This document shows, in pieces, positions 41,515 to 48,671 of a stretch of DNA of 48,671 nt. A program made the position numbers and the translations under genes. This DNA comes from Hyphomicrobiales bacterium (GTDB lineage: Bacteria; Pseudomonadota; Alphaproteobacteria; Rhizobiales; Rhizobiaceae). Where the stretch lies: positions 1 through 48,671 of the forward strand of contig UBWZ01000020.1 of NCBI GenBank assembly GCA_900469345.1, written 5' to 3'. Numbering within the stretch: position 1 is the first letter of the stretch; every line of letters starts with the position of its first letter. The notes under the pieces were generated by a model. That model did no database searches. It had not been told where the DNA came from and was given only the letters and a program-made list of their open reading frames with translations.

Positions 41515-44234
41515 TGGAAAAGAACCTACTCCGTTACATCTGGAACCACACGCGTCGGCACCAGATCTTCATCCTGGGCATCGTGCTTCTGTCGATGGTC
41601 CCTTATTTCATGGCCTTCGACCTGCCCAAGCAGATCATCAACGGCCCGATCCAGGGCGGGGGCTTCGAGTCGCCCGGCGCCACCAAGGCGTTTCTCGACT
41701 TTTCCTACCAGATCCCGTTTGTCGACTGGGAGATCAGCTTCGGCGGTTTTGATCTCAGCCGCCTGGAGATGCTGCTGGCGCTGTCTGCGGTCTTCCTGCT
41801 GCTCGTCATCATCAACGGCCTGTTCAAGTTCTACATCAACAATTTCAAGGGCAAGCTCGGCGAGCGGCTGCTGCGCCGGATTCGCTACGAACTGGTAGAC
41901 CGGCTGCTGCGCTTTCCGCCGACGACGATGCGGCAGGTGCGGGCTGCGGAAATCTCCAGCATGGTCAAGGACGAGGTGGAGCCGTTCGGCGGCTTTACCG
42001 GCGATGCCTTCGTTCAGCCGGCGCTGCTCGGCGGCCAGGCCGCGGCCGCACTGTTCTTCATCATCCTGCAGAATCTCTGGCTCGGGCTTATCGCCGCGCT
42101 GATGGTGGCCATCCAGATCGGCATCATTCCCAAGATGCGGCGGCGGCTGATCGATCTTGGTCGCCAGCGGCAGATCACGGCGCGCCACCTGGCCGGCAAG
42201 GTGGGGGAAATTGTCGAGGGCATCGACACCATCCACACCTACGACACCACCAATTACGAGCGGGCGGATATCTCGCACCGGCTCGGGCAGATCTACCGGA
42301 TCCGCTACGACCTCTACTACTGGAAATTCCTGGTCAAGTTCGTCAACAACTTCCTGTCGCAGCTGACCCCGTTCCTGTTCTACTCGATCGGCGGCTATTT
42401 CGCCCTGCGCGGGACGCTGGACGTCGGACAGCTGGTCGCCGTCATCAATGCCTACAAGGACCTGCCCGGACCGCTGAAGGAACTGATCGACTGGGACCAG
42501 GCGCGGCAGGACGTGCAGGTCAAGTACGAACAGGTGCGCGAGCAATTCGAGCCGTCGCAGCTGCTCGACCCGGGACTGCAGACGCTCGCCTACACGATGC
42601 CGGACCACGTGCCCTCCCCCCTGGCGACGCTTGCCGTAACCGTTTCGGACGGAAGCGGCGCGCACGTGACCGAAAACGTTTCCCTGAAGATCGAGGCCGG
42701 CGAAGCGGTGGCGATGATCGACAATGCCGGGACCGGGGCCGAGGCAATCGCCGAAGCCTTCGGCCGCGTGGTGTGGCCCACCTCCGGCCGCGTCATGCTG
42801 GGCGAGGTCGACCTTCTGGAACTTCCCGAAGCGGTGACCGGACGGCAGATTACCTATGCGTCGTCCGACAGCTACTTCTTCCACGGAACGCTGAAGGACA
42901 ACCTGCTCTACGGGCTGAAGCATGCGCCCGTCGTCGTCGAAGGCGACCGGGCCGGCGCGACGACCGCCCGGCGCTGGGAAATCGACGAGGCCGAGCAGGC
43001 AGGCAACTCCATCCACAACCCCGAGGCAGACTGGATCGACGTCCGTTCGACATCCGTCTCCACCGGCGGACCCGACGACCTGGCGCGTTCGATCACCGGC
43101 GCGCTGGATGCCGTGCAGCTGACCTCCGAAGTCATGGAACTGGCGCTGCACTCCTTCATCGATCCGAAGGAACATCCGGTGCTGAGCGAAAAGGTGGTGC
43201 AGCTGCGCTTTGCGCTGCGGGAGGAACTCGAAAAGGCCGGGATCGGCGGCATCGTGGCGCAGTTCGATTTCAGTGCCTACAACAAGGAAGCGACGGTTCG
43301 CGAAAACCTGCTGTTTGCCGCCAGCCGCCAGACCAATGGCTTCGACGCAGAACTGGCGGAAGGCGAGTACGTGTTCGAGGTGCTGAAGACGGCCAACCTG
43401 TTCGAGCTCCTCTATGGCATGGGGCTGACGATCGCCGAGAACGTGGTCGAGATCTTTGCGGGACTGCCGCCGGATCACCCGCTGTTCCAGCAGCTGGAGC
43501 ACATCACCGTCGAGGACATCGCCTACTACCAGCAGTTCATGCAGAAGCGGCGTCGCAAGCCCGGCCTGATCGTCTCGGAGACCGAGCGAAAGGCGATCGT
43601 CAAGCTCAGCCTCTACTATATCGAACCGCGCTACCGCTTCGGCGTGCTCAGCCGGGAGATCATGGACCAGATCGTTGCCGCCCGCGACCTGTTCTACGCC
43701 AACCTTCCCATGAAGCTGCGCGACCGGATCGAACGCTACGACCCGCACCGCTACATGGGTGCAGCGACGCTGCGCGAAAACATCCTGTTCGGCAAGCTGA
43801 CCCACCGCAGCCCGGACGCACCGGCCAAGATCCGCAAGATCGCGGCCCGGTTGACGCGGGAAATGGGCCTCTACGACAGCTTCATCGACCTGGGGCTTTC
43901 CTACGACGTGGGCGCCAGCGGGCGGCGGCTGACGCCGGTGCAGCGCCACAAGCTCAGCCTGGCAAGGGCTTTAATTCGCAGATCGAGCTATTACATCTTC
44001 AACAAGCCACTTCCGGGGCTCGACAGACGCGCCCAGGAAGAGATCGTAAAGAACGTGCTTCAATTCCTGCAAGATCAGGATAATAATCCCTCGGTCGTGT
44101 GGGTTCTATCAAACACATCTCTGTCACGAATGTTTCACCGTGTTATCGTATTCGACAGGGGTTCGGTCGTGGAAGACGGTTCCTACGAGACTCTGGACGT
44201 AAACAGTGATATATTCCGAACGTTGGTGGCATAA
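41514..44234 (+). CDS. ABC-exporter-like membrane protein with a degenerate, enlarged nucleotide-binding domain
   Basis: A 906-residue protein. An exporter-type transmembrane domain (about 10-345) has six likely spans and a coupling region with HLAGKVGEIVEGIDTIHTY. The nucleotide-binding part (about 370-905) has no intact active-site motif: the Walker A region reads DNAGTGAEA (403-411; Lys replaced by Ala409), the signature LSGGQ reads LTPVQ (about 806-810), Walker B reads YIFNKPLPGLD (Asp-Glu replaced by Asn-Lys) and the H-loop reads LSNTSL (His replaced by Asn). Three segments resemble the Q-loop and the T-x-R-E-N-I-L-F-G that follows it, at about 446-467, 581-602 and 737-760; a normal domain has one. 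About 340 extra residues separate the first from the signature. It probably does not hydrolyse ATP and may be a scaffold, channel or regulator. The start at 41514 overlaps the stop of a 28-codon ORF. The next gene starts 23 bp after the stop. Confidence 0.85.
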   Translation: MEKNLLRYIWNHTRRHQIFILGIVLLSMVPYFMAFDLPKQIINGPIQGGGFESPGATKAFLDFSYQIPFVDWEISFGGFDLSRLEMLLALSAVFLLLVIINGLFKFYINNFKGKLGERLLRRIRYELVDRLLRFPPTTMRQVRAAEISSMVKDEVEPFGGFTGDAFVQPALLGGQAAAALFFIILQNLWLGLIAALMVAIQIGIIPKMRRRLIDLGRQRQITARHLAGKVGEIVEGIDTIHTYDTTNYERADISHRLGQIYRIRYDLYYWKFLVKFVNNFLSQLTPFLFYSIGGYFALRGTLDVGQLVAVINAYKDLPGPLKELIDWDQARQDVQVKYEQVREQFEPSQLLDPGLQTLAYTMPDHVPSPLATLAVTVSDGSGAHVTENVSLKIEAGEAVAMIDNAGTGAEAIAEAFGRVVWPTSGRVMLGEVDLLELPEAVTGRQITYASSDSYFFHGTLKDNLLYGLKHAPVVVEGDRAGATTARRWEIDEAEQAGNSIHNPEADWIDVRSTSVSTGGPDDLARSITGALDAVQLTSEVMELALHSFIDPKEHPVLSEKVVQLRFALREELEKAGIGGIVAQFDFSAYNKEATVRENLLFAASRQTNGFDAELAEGEYVFEVLKTANLFELLYGMGLTIAENVVEIFAGLPPDHPLFQQLEHITVEDIAYYQQFMQKRRRKPGLIVSETERKAIVKLSLYYIEPRYRFGVLSREIMDQIVAARDLFYANLPMKLRDRIERYDPHRYMGAATLRENILFGKLTHRSPDAPAKIRKIAARLTREMGLYDSFIDLGLSYDVGASGRRLTPVQRHKLSLARALIRRSSYYIFNKPLPGLDRRAQEEIVKNVLQFLQDQDNNPSVVWVLSNTSLSRMFHRVIVFDRGSVVEDGSYETLDVNSDIFRTLVA

Positions 44235-44257
44235 TTAGTTGCCACCACAAAGACCCG

Positions 44258-44725
44258 ATGGTGCAAACCATGTTGCTGAACGACGAAGTGCAGTTGCTAC
44301 GCAAGGTCCCATATTTTTGCCGGGTTGACCCGTGCAAACTGAAGCTGCTTGCCTTTACCTCAGACCGGGTCTGCTATGAGCCGGGGCAGGAACTGTTCGC
44401 CCAGGGCGAGAATGCAGACGCGGCCTATGTGATCCTCAGCGGCATTGCCGAACTCATCACTCATTCGTCGGGTGAAGATGTAAAGGTCGGCGAAGCTTCA
44501 TGCAATTCAATCATTGGTGAGATGTGCTTGATTTCCAGTTGTTCGCAAGCGGTTACCGCACGTGCGAAGACAGAGGTCGAAGCGCTGCGGATTGCCAAGG
44601 ACACGTTCTTCAAGGTGATCGCGGACAACCCGCGCATCAACATGGAAATCAGCCGGACGCTGGCTGAAAACCTGCGGGGCTCACGGTTCGACGGCGCCGA
44701 CCGCGTCAACCATCACGCACGCTAA
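44258..44725 (+). CDS. Stand-alone cyclic-nucleotide-binding-fold protein
   Basis: A 155-residue protein consisting of one cNMP-binding domain: YEPGQELFAQGENADAAYVILSGIAELI (beta-barrel start) and IGEMCLISSCSQAVTARAKTEVEALRI, the phosphate-binding cassette, then helices. It aligns without gaps to known cassettes (GELALxxxxPRAATV), but the phosphate-binding Arg is replaced by Gln (SQAVT). It has no DNA-binding domain, so it is not a Crp-type regulator. With its position 23 bp after the degenerate ABC gene, it is probably the soluble partner. An alternative start is at 44270. Confidence 0.85.
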   Translation: MVQTMLLNDEVQLLRKVPYFCRVDPCKLKLLAFTSDRVCYEPGQELFAQGENADAAYVILSGIAELITHSSGEDVKVGEASCNSIIGEMCLISSCSQAVTARAKTEVEALRIAKDTFFKVIADNPRINMEISRTLAENLRGSRFDGADRVNHHAR

Positions 44726-44884
44726 GACCCGCACCACGCACGCGGAGACGCGCGCTCGTCTTTGCCCAAAGCTTCGACGCCATGACGCCCCCTGCGCCAT
44801 GGCGTTTTCGTTTCAAGCGGAGTGGATGCCAGGGGGCGAATCACCCTCGCCCTGCCCTTCGGCTGCGGCCGCGAGCAGGCCTCG

Positions 44885-45367
44885 CTAGCGCTTGCGATAG
44901 TAGAAATAACGGCCTTCTTCGACGGATGGCAGGCGCGGCAGCTCTTCGAGATCCACATGGACGAGCGGCAGGCCGCTGACCGCATAGGCGCCCCTGGCAA
45001 GCATGCCGGCCACCATTTGCGGCAGCCAGGTCAGGGTGATCGCATCCTTTTCCGGATAGCCCTGGCCGATATCGGCATGAACAAGCGCGGCGTCGGCGCC
45101 CAGATAGTCCTGACCGGTTTCCTTGATCTCGCCGAGCACGACGTCCTGCGGCTCGGGCGCTTCAGTCTTGTGGGCGCCCATGTGGCGATCGAAGGCCAGG
45201 ATGCGGCGGTTGGGAAACAGCTGCCGCAGATGGCTGTGGGTGCGGCCGTTGCCCAGCCCGACTTCGAAGACATCGCCGTCGGCCGGCAGGCCGAGCGTAC
45301 CCTCGATGTGGTTGAGAATATCGCGCTGCGCCGTCATGCGGCTGATGAAGCTGTCCAGTCTGCTCAT
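44885..45367 (-). CDS. Class I methyltransferase-like protein
   Basis: A 160-residue protein with a Rossmann-type motif VFEVGLGNGRTHSHLRQLFPNRRILAFDRH (about 33-62) resembling SAM motif I-II. The rest (DAALVHADIGQGYPEKDAITLTWLP) has the carboxylate and strand pattern of class I methyltransferases, but the protein is short. Methyl acceptor unknown. Its neighbours are sugar-nucleotide and glycosyltransferase genes, so a polysaccharide or lipid target is possible. It is 48 bp downstream of the dehydrogenase gene on the same strand. The 159 bp between it and the cNMP gene hold no gene. Confidence 0.65.
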   Translation of the reverse strand: MSRLDSFISRMTAQRDILNHIEGTLGLPADGDVFEVGLGNGRTHSHLRQLFPNRRILAFDRHMGAHKTEAPEPQDVVLGEIKETGQDYLGADAALVHADIGQGYPEKDAITLTWLPQMVAGMLARGAYAVSGLPLVHVDLEELPRLPSVEEGRYFYYRKR

Positions 45368-45414
45368 GGGAAGTCCTTGTCTGTTCGGTATGGTGGCGGT
45401 CCGGAGGCCGGCAT

Positions 45415-46758
45415 TTAAGCCTTGACGACGTTCGGCGCGGCGATGCCCCTGGACCCGAAGGTGTTGCGGGTATCGACAACCAGCGGAACGCTGTCGGCGA
45501 GCAGGCGGTAGTCGACCCGATCGTGGTCTGTGGCGACAATCGCTGCATCGAAGCCCGACAGGTCATCCGCCGTGAAGGCAACGGAGCGACGGCCCTTGAG
45601 GTGGCCGTATTCGCGGGTGCGCGGCACTTCGGCAAGGTGGGGATCGTGGTAGGCCACGTCGGCGCCGCGCTCGATCAGCAGTTCCATCAGCCGCAACGAA
45701 GGGCTTTCGCGGATGTCGGGGACGTTCTTCTTGTAGGCAAGTCCCATGATCAGGATACGCGAGCGGCTGAGCGCCTTGCCGAGCGAGCGGTCCAGCGCCT
45801 CGGCCAGGCGGTCCACCACGTAGCGCGGCATGGCCGTGTTGATCTCGCCGGCAAGCTCGATGAAACGGGTCGGCTGGTCGTACTCGCGCGATTTCCATGT
45901 CAGGTAGAAGGGATCGATGGGGATGCAGTGGCCGCCGAGGCCGGGACCGGGATAAAACGGCATGTAACCGAAGGGCTTCGTCTTGGCCGCGTTGATGACT
46001 TCCCAGATGTCGATGCCCATGCGGTCGTAGACGAGCTTCAGTTCGTTGACGAGCGCGATGTTGACCGCCCGGAAGACGTTTTCCGTCAGCTTTACCGCTT
46101 CGGCGGTGCGGGTGCCGGAGACCGGCACCACGGTCTTGACCACCGCGCCGTAGAAGGCCGCAACCAGTTCGGCCGCCGCCGCGCCATCGCCGGCGACAAT
46201 CTTGGGAATGGTCGAGGTCTCGAAATCGCGATTGCCGGGATCCTCGCGCTCCGGCGAGTAGGCGAGGAAGAAATCCGATCCCGCCGTCAGCCCACTCTCT
46301 TCAAGGATCGGCTTCATCACCTCTTCGGTGGTGCCGGGATAGGTGGTCGATTCGAGCACGATCAGCTGGCCGCGGCGCAGCGTGGCGAGGATCTGCCGGC
46401 AGGTGCCGCTGACATAGGAAAGATCGGGCTCGCGGTGGCGCGTCAGCGGGGTCGGCACGCAGATGGCGATCACGTCGCATTCGCCGAGCCTGGCAAAATC
46501 CGTGGTGGCGGCGAACCGGCCGGCGGCGCATTCAGCGGCGAGCACCGCATCCGGCACCGCATCGATATAGCTGCGGCCGGCATCGATGGCGGTCATCTTG
46601 TCGGCGTCGATATCGAAGCCGAGCACGGTGAAGCCGGCCCTTGCGGTGGTCATGGCGAGCGGCAGGCCGACATAGCCGAGGCCGATGACGCCGATGCGCG
46701 CCTGCCGCGCCCCGATGGCTGCCAAAAGCTCCGCCGGATTTTCCTGTCGTTCGCTCAA
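45415..46758 (-). CDS. Nucleotide-sugar dehydrogenase (UDP-glucose/UDP-GlcNAc 6-dehydrogenase family)
   Basis: A 447-residue NAD-dependent enzyme oxidising the C6 of a nucleotide sugar to the uronate in two steps. The NAD-binding motif GLGYVGLPLAMTTARAG is at about 26-42, the catalytic Cys is in GPGLGGHCIPIDPFYL, and SPEREDPGN is typical of WbpA/TviB-type members rather than the Ugd group. UDP-GlcNAc is the most likely substrate, but this is inference. The frame has no ATG at a sensible place; the TTG at 46758 follows GGAG by 8 bases and gives a normal N-terminus. Part of a polysaccharide locus. Confidence 0.85.
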   Translation of the reverse strand: MSERQENPAELLAAIGARQARIGVIGLGYVGLPLAMTTARAGFTVLGFDIDADKMTAIDAGRSYIDAVPDAVLAAECAAGRFAATTDFARLGECDVIAICVPTPLTRHREPDLSYVSGTCRQILATLRRGQLIVLESTTYPGTTEEVMKPILEESGLTAGSDFFLAYSPEREDPGNRDFETSTIPKIVAGDGAAAAELVAAFYGAVVKTVVPVSGTRTAEAVKLTENVFRAVNIALVNELKLVYDRMGIDIWEVINAAKTKPFGYMPFYPGPGLGGHCIPIDPFYLTWKSREYDQPTRFIELAGEINTAMPRYVVDRLAEALDRSLGKALSRSRILIMGLAYKKNVPDIRESPSLRLMELLIERGADVAYHDPHLAEVPRTREYGHLKGRRSVAFTADDLSGFDAAIVATDHDRVDYRLLADSVPLVVDTRNTFGSRGIAAPNVVKA

Positions 46759-46933
46759 AGGGAATAACTCCACTGCCTGTGTGACGGCCCTCAGGTGAGA
46801 CGAATGAGGGCCTCTGTCAAGACGGCCGCCTTCCGCCGCGATGTCGCGGAGCCGGCAGAAAGTTCGCGCGCCGCGTGGTTTTTTCGGATGCTCGCCCTTG
46901 CCAGAGCGGCCCGGCTTGCGGCTTATCGCAGCC

Positions 46934-48025
46934 ATGAACATCGCCTTCTACGCGCCGCTGAAAGCCCCGCATCACCCCGTTCCGTCCGGCGACCGGCTGA
47001 TGGCCCGCCAGTTGATCGCAGCGCTCGGGATCGCCGGCCATGCGGTCTCGGTCGTTTCGGATCTGCGCTCGTTCCTTCCCGCTTCCGACAGCCCGACCGG
47101 GGAGCGCGAGGCAAAGGCGGAACGGGAGATCGCCCGGATTTCGGCGCTGTGGAGAGCAGGCGGCACGCCGGATCTGTGGCTCTCCTACCACCCCTACTAC
47201 AAGGCGCCGGACCTGATCGGACCGCCGCTATGCCGGCAGTTCGACATTCCCTACCTCACCGTCGAGACCTCCTATTCGGGACGTCGCAACCTTGGCCGGT
47301 GGGCGGAGGCGCAGGACCGGGTACTGGACGGAGTGCGGCTTGCGGCAGCCAATATCTGCCTTACCGCGCGGGACATGCAGGGATTGGCGCAGGCGGCGCC
47401 GGAGGCGAGGCTTGTGCGCCTCTCGCCGTTCATCGATCCGACGCCTTATCTCAAACGCCCGCCGCAACCGCAGGCCGGCCGGATGATTACCGTGGCGATG
47501 ATGCGGTCCGGCGACAAGCTCAGCAGCTACCGGGCGCTTGCCCAGGCGCTCGGCCAGATCCTTCCCCGACCGTTCACGCTCGGCATTATCGGCGACGGCC
47601 CGGAGCGGGCGGAGGTGGAACAGATTTTCGGCGGCGAGCTTGGCAGCCGGGTGACCTGGCACGGGCAGAAGAGCGAGGACGAGATCGCCGAGCTGCTGGC
47701 GACGGCTTCGCTTTATGTCTGGCCGGGGCATGGAGAAGCCTACGGGCTTGCCTATCTGGAAGCGCAGGCGGCCGGTCTTCCGGTTGTCGCGGAAGATGTT
47801 GCCGGCGTGGCCGAGGCGGTGGCGGATGGCCGCAGCGGCGTGCTCGTGCCGTCGGGCGACACGAACGCCTTTGCGCTTGCGGTCTGCAACCTCCTCGCGG
47901 ACGAGGACAAGCGAGCCCGGCTCGCGGCAGGCGCCCGCCGCTTCGTGACGGAGGAGCGATCGATCGAGACCATCGCCGGCAAGCTCGACGACATCATCCG
48001 CTCATGCACAGGAGACCGAGGATGA
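46934..48025 (+). CDS. GT4-family glycosyltransferase
   Basis: A 363-residue GT-B fold glycosyltransferase. The N-terminal domain begins MNIAFYAPLKAPHHPVPSGDRLMARQLIAAL, and the C-terminal donor-binding part contains WPGHGEAYGLAYLEAQAAGLPVVAEDVAGVAEAV with the E-x7-E motif of family 4. The donor sugar is unknown. It is divergent from the dehydrogenase gene (175 bp between them) and overlaps the deacetylase gene by 4 bases. Confidence 0.9.
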   Translation: MNIAFYAPLKAPHHPVPSGDRLMARQLIAALGIAGHAVSVVSDLRSFLPASDSPTGEREAKAEREIARISALWRAGGTPDLWLSYHPYYKAPDLIGPPLCRQFDIPYLTVETSYSGRRNLGRWAEAQDRVLDGVRLAAANICLTARDMQGLAQAAPEARLVRLSPFIDPTPYLKRPPQPQAGRMITVAMMRSGDKLSSYRALAQALGQILPRPFTLGIIGDGPERAEVEQIFGGELGSRVTWHGQKSEDEIAELLATASLYVWPGHGEAYGLAYLEAQAAGLPVVAEDVAGVAEAVADGRSGVLVPSGDTNAFALAVCNLLADEDKRARLAAGARRFVTEERSIETIAGKLDDIIRSCTGDRG

Positions 48026-48671
48026 GCCTGGCACTTTTCACCGACGCACTGGACCGGATTGCCGCAAAAAACGAGCAGGTGCGTTTCTGGCTGCGCGACG
48101 ACGATGCCGTCATGCCCACCCCGGCGCTCGAAAGGCTGCTGGCTCTGACGGCTGCGCGCGGTGTGCCTCTCACGCTCGCCGTCATCCCGAGGGATACCGG
48201 GCGTCCTCTCGCCGAGGCGCTGGAACGTCATGACGATGTGTCGGTGGCGCTGCATGGCTGGTCGCACGGCAATCATGCGGGCCCGACCGAAAAGAAGCAG
48301 GAGCTCGGCGTGCACCGGCCGCTGGCCGAGACGTTTGCGGAGCTGAGCGCGGGCTTTGAAAAGCTGTCGGCGCTCTATCCGAGGCAGTTCATCGCCATGC
48401 TGGTGCCACCGTGGAACCGCATTGCCCCGGAGGTCATCGAGGCCCTGCCCTCCCTCGGCCTGCGGTCGCTGTCGGTGTTCGGGCCGGAGAAGCAGGCGCC
48501 GCTGCCGCTCCTCAATACGCATATGGACATCATGAACTGGCACGGGGTGCGCGGCGGACGCGATCCGGAAGAGTTGTTTGCCGAGCTTGCGCAGTGTCTG
48601 GAGCCGCCAGGCCGGCCGGCGACGATCGGCATCCTGACCCACCACCTGGTGCATGACGACAATGCCTGGGG
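48022..48671 (+). CDS. Polysaccharide deacetylase-like protein, 3' end cut by window
   Basis: At least 216 residues, open to the window end. RFWLRDDDAVMP (the N-terminal Asp-Asp metal/nucleophile motif) and HGWSHGNH (H-x3-H type metal ligands) are visible, and LVPPWNRI follows. This is the NodB-like deacetylase pattern, and a GT4-deacetylase pair in one operon points to modification of a polysaccharide. The ATG at 48022 overlaps the upstream stop as ATGA, with AGGAG upstream. The last codons lie outside the window. Confidence 0.8.
   Translation, partial: MSLALFTDALDRIAAKNEQVRFWLRDDDAVMPTPALERLLALTAARGVPLTLAVIPRDTGRPLAEALERHDDVSVALHGWSHGNHAGPTEKKQELGVHRPLAETFAELSAGFEKLSALYPRQFIAMLVPPWNRIAPEVIEALPSLGLRSLSVFGPEKQAPLPLLNTHMDIMNWHGVRGGRDPEELFAELAQCLEPPGRPATIGILTHHLVHDDNAW

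Noticed and set aside
41526..43949. An 807-codon minus-strand frame opposite the ABC gene
   Set aside because: Shadow frame. The plus-strand protein has membrane spans and family similarity, while this one has His/Gln/Val-rich shadow composition.
1..48671. CRISPR arrays, IS elements and integron-like repeats
   Set aside because: No regularly spaced repeats, transposase genes or attachment sites were recognised; only the short repeats listed.

Overview
The window looks like a chromosomal segment of an alphaproteobacterium of the Rhizobiaceae (Rhizobium/Agrobacterium/Sinorhizobium relatives). The evidence is the high GC content, the lpiA-acvB pair, the betC-betB-betA choline-sulfate genes, a Tat-exported TIGR03808-type repeat protein, a DUF1127 peptide, the zinc-type asparaginase known from Rhizobium etli, and a siroheme-free APS-reductase sulfate operon (cysHDN). 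The genus is an inference. No rRNA, complete tRNA, CRISPR array or insertion sequence was found.

Layout. 1-1005: 3' end of a chemotaxis receptor, then a small TM2 membrane-protein gene bracketed by two near-identical terminators. 1089-3873: ATP-dependent DNA ligase and its companion exonuclease. 3962-7656: DHA2 drug exporter with a divergent MarR regulator, then a PAS-GAF-GGDEF diguanylate cyclase. 7838-13530: Tat-exported beta-helix protein, ParDE-type toxin-antitoxin (TA) pair, two glutathione transferases, asparaginase, DUF3750 and DUF1127 proteins. 13720-13960: a compact unit on the minus strand with promoter, a 24-codon ORF with a very strong ribosome-binding site, and a terminator. 14271-17885: quinone oxidoreductase, EAL-CBS-GGDEF protein, HdeD-like membrane protein. 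18002-24657: choline-sulfate/choline to glycine betaine genes betC-betB and betA, bracketed and interrupted by three antisense TA modules (HigBA before betC, a RelE/XRE pair between betB and betA, a ParE/RHH pair abutting the betA stop). 24736-29665: short lpiA plus acvB (lysyl-phosphatidylglycerol metabolism), a CLC chloride/proton antiporter, an exported DUF5666-like protein.

29802-38968 is a sulfur-assimilation locus: the cysP-cysT-cysW-cysA sulfate importer on the minus strand, a PmtA-like methyltransferase, a cysteine-rich Rrf2 regulator, and the cysH-cysD-cysN operon ending in a strong terminator. 39027-41136 holds a BASS-type symporter and a LacI regulator. 41514-44725 holds the most unusual genes: a 906-residue ABC-exporter-like protein whose nucleotide-binding domain has lost the Walker A lysine, the Walker B acidic pair, the LSGGQ signature and the H-loop histidine. 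It also carries three Q-loop-like segments and a large insertion. It is followed at 23 bp by a stand-alone cyclic-nucleotide-binding-fold protein lacking the phosphate-binding arginine. 44885-48671 is the edge of a polysaccharide locus (methyltransferase-like protein, nucleotide-sugar dehydrogenase, GT4 glycosyltransferase, polysaccharide deacetylase truncated by the window end).

The best candidate for an undescribed system is the degenerate ABC/cNMP-fold pair, possibly with a translationally coupled 28-residue leader. The second is the isolated small-ORF transcription unit near 13.8 kb. The clustering of TA modules on the stop codons of betaine genes and the terminator duplication around the TM2 gene are the clearest signs of recent rearrangement.
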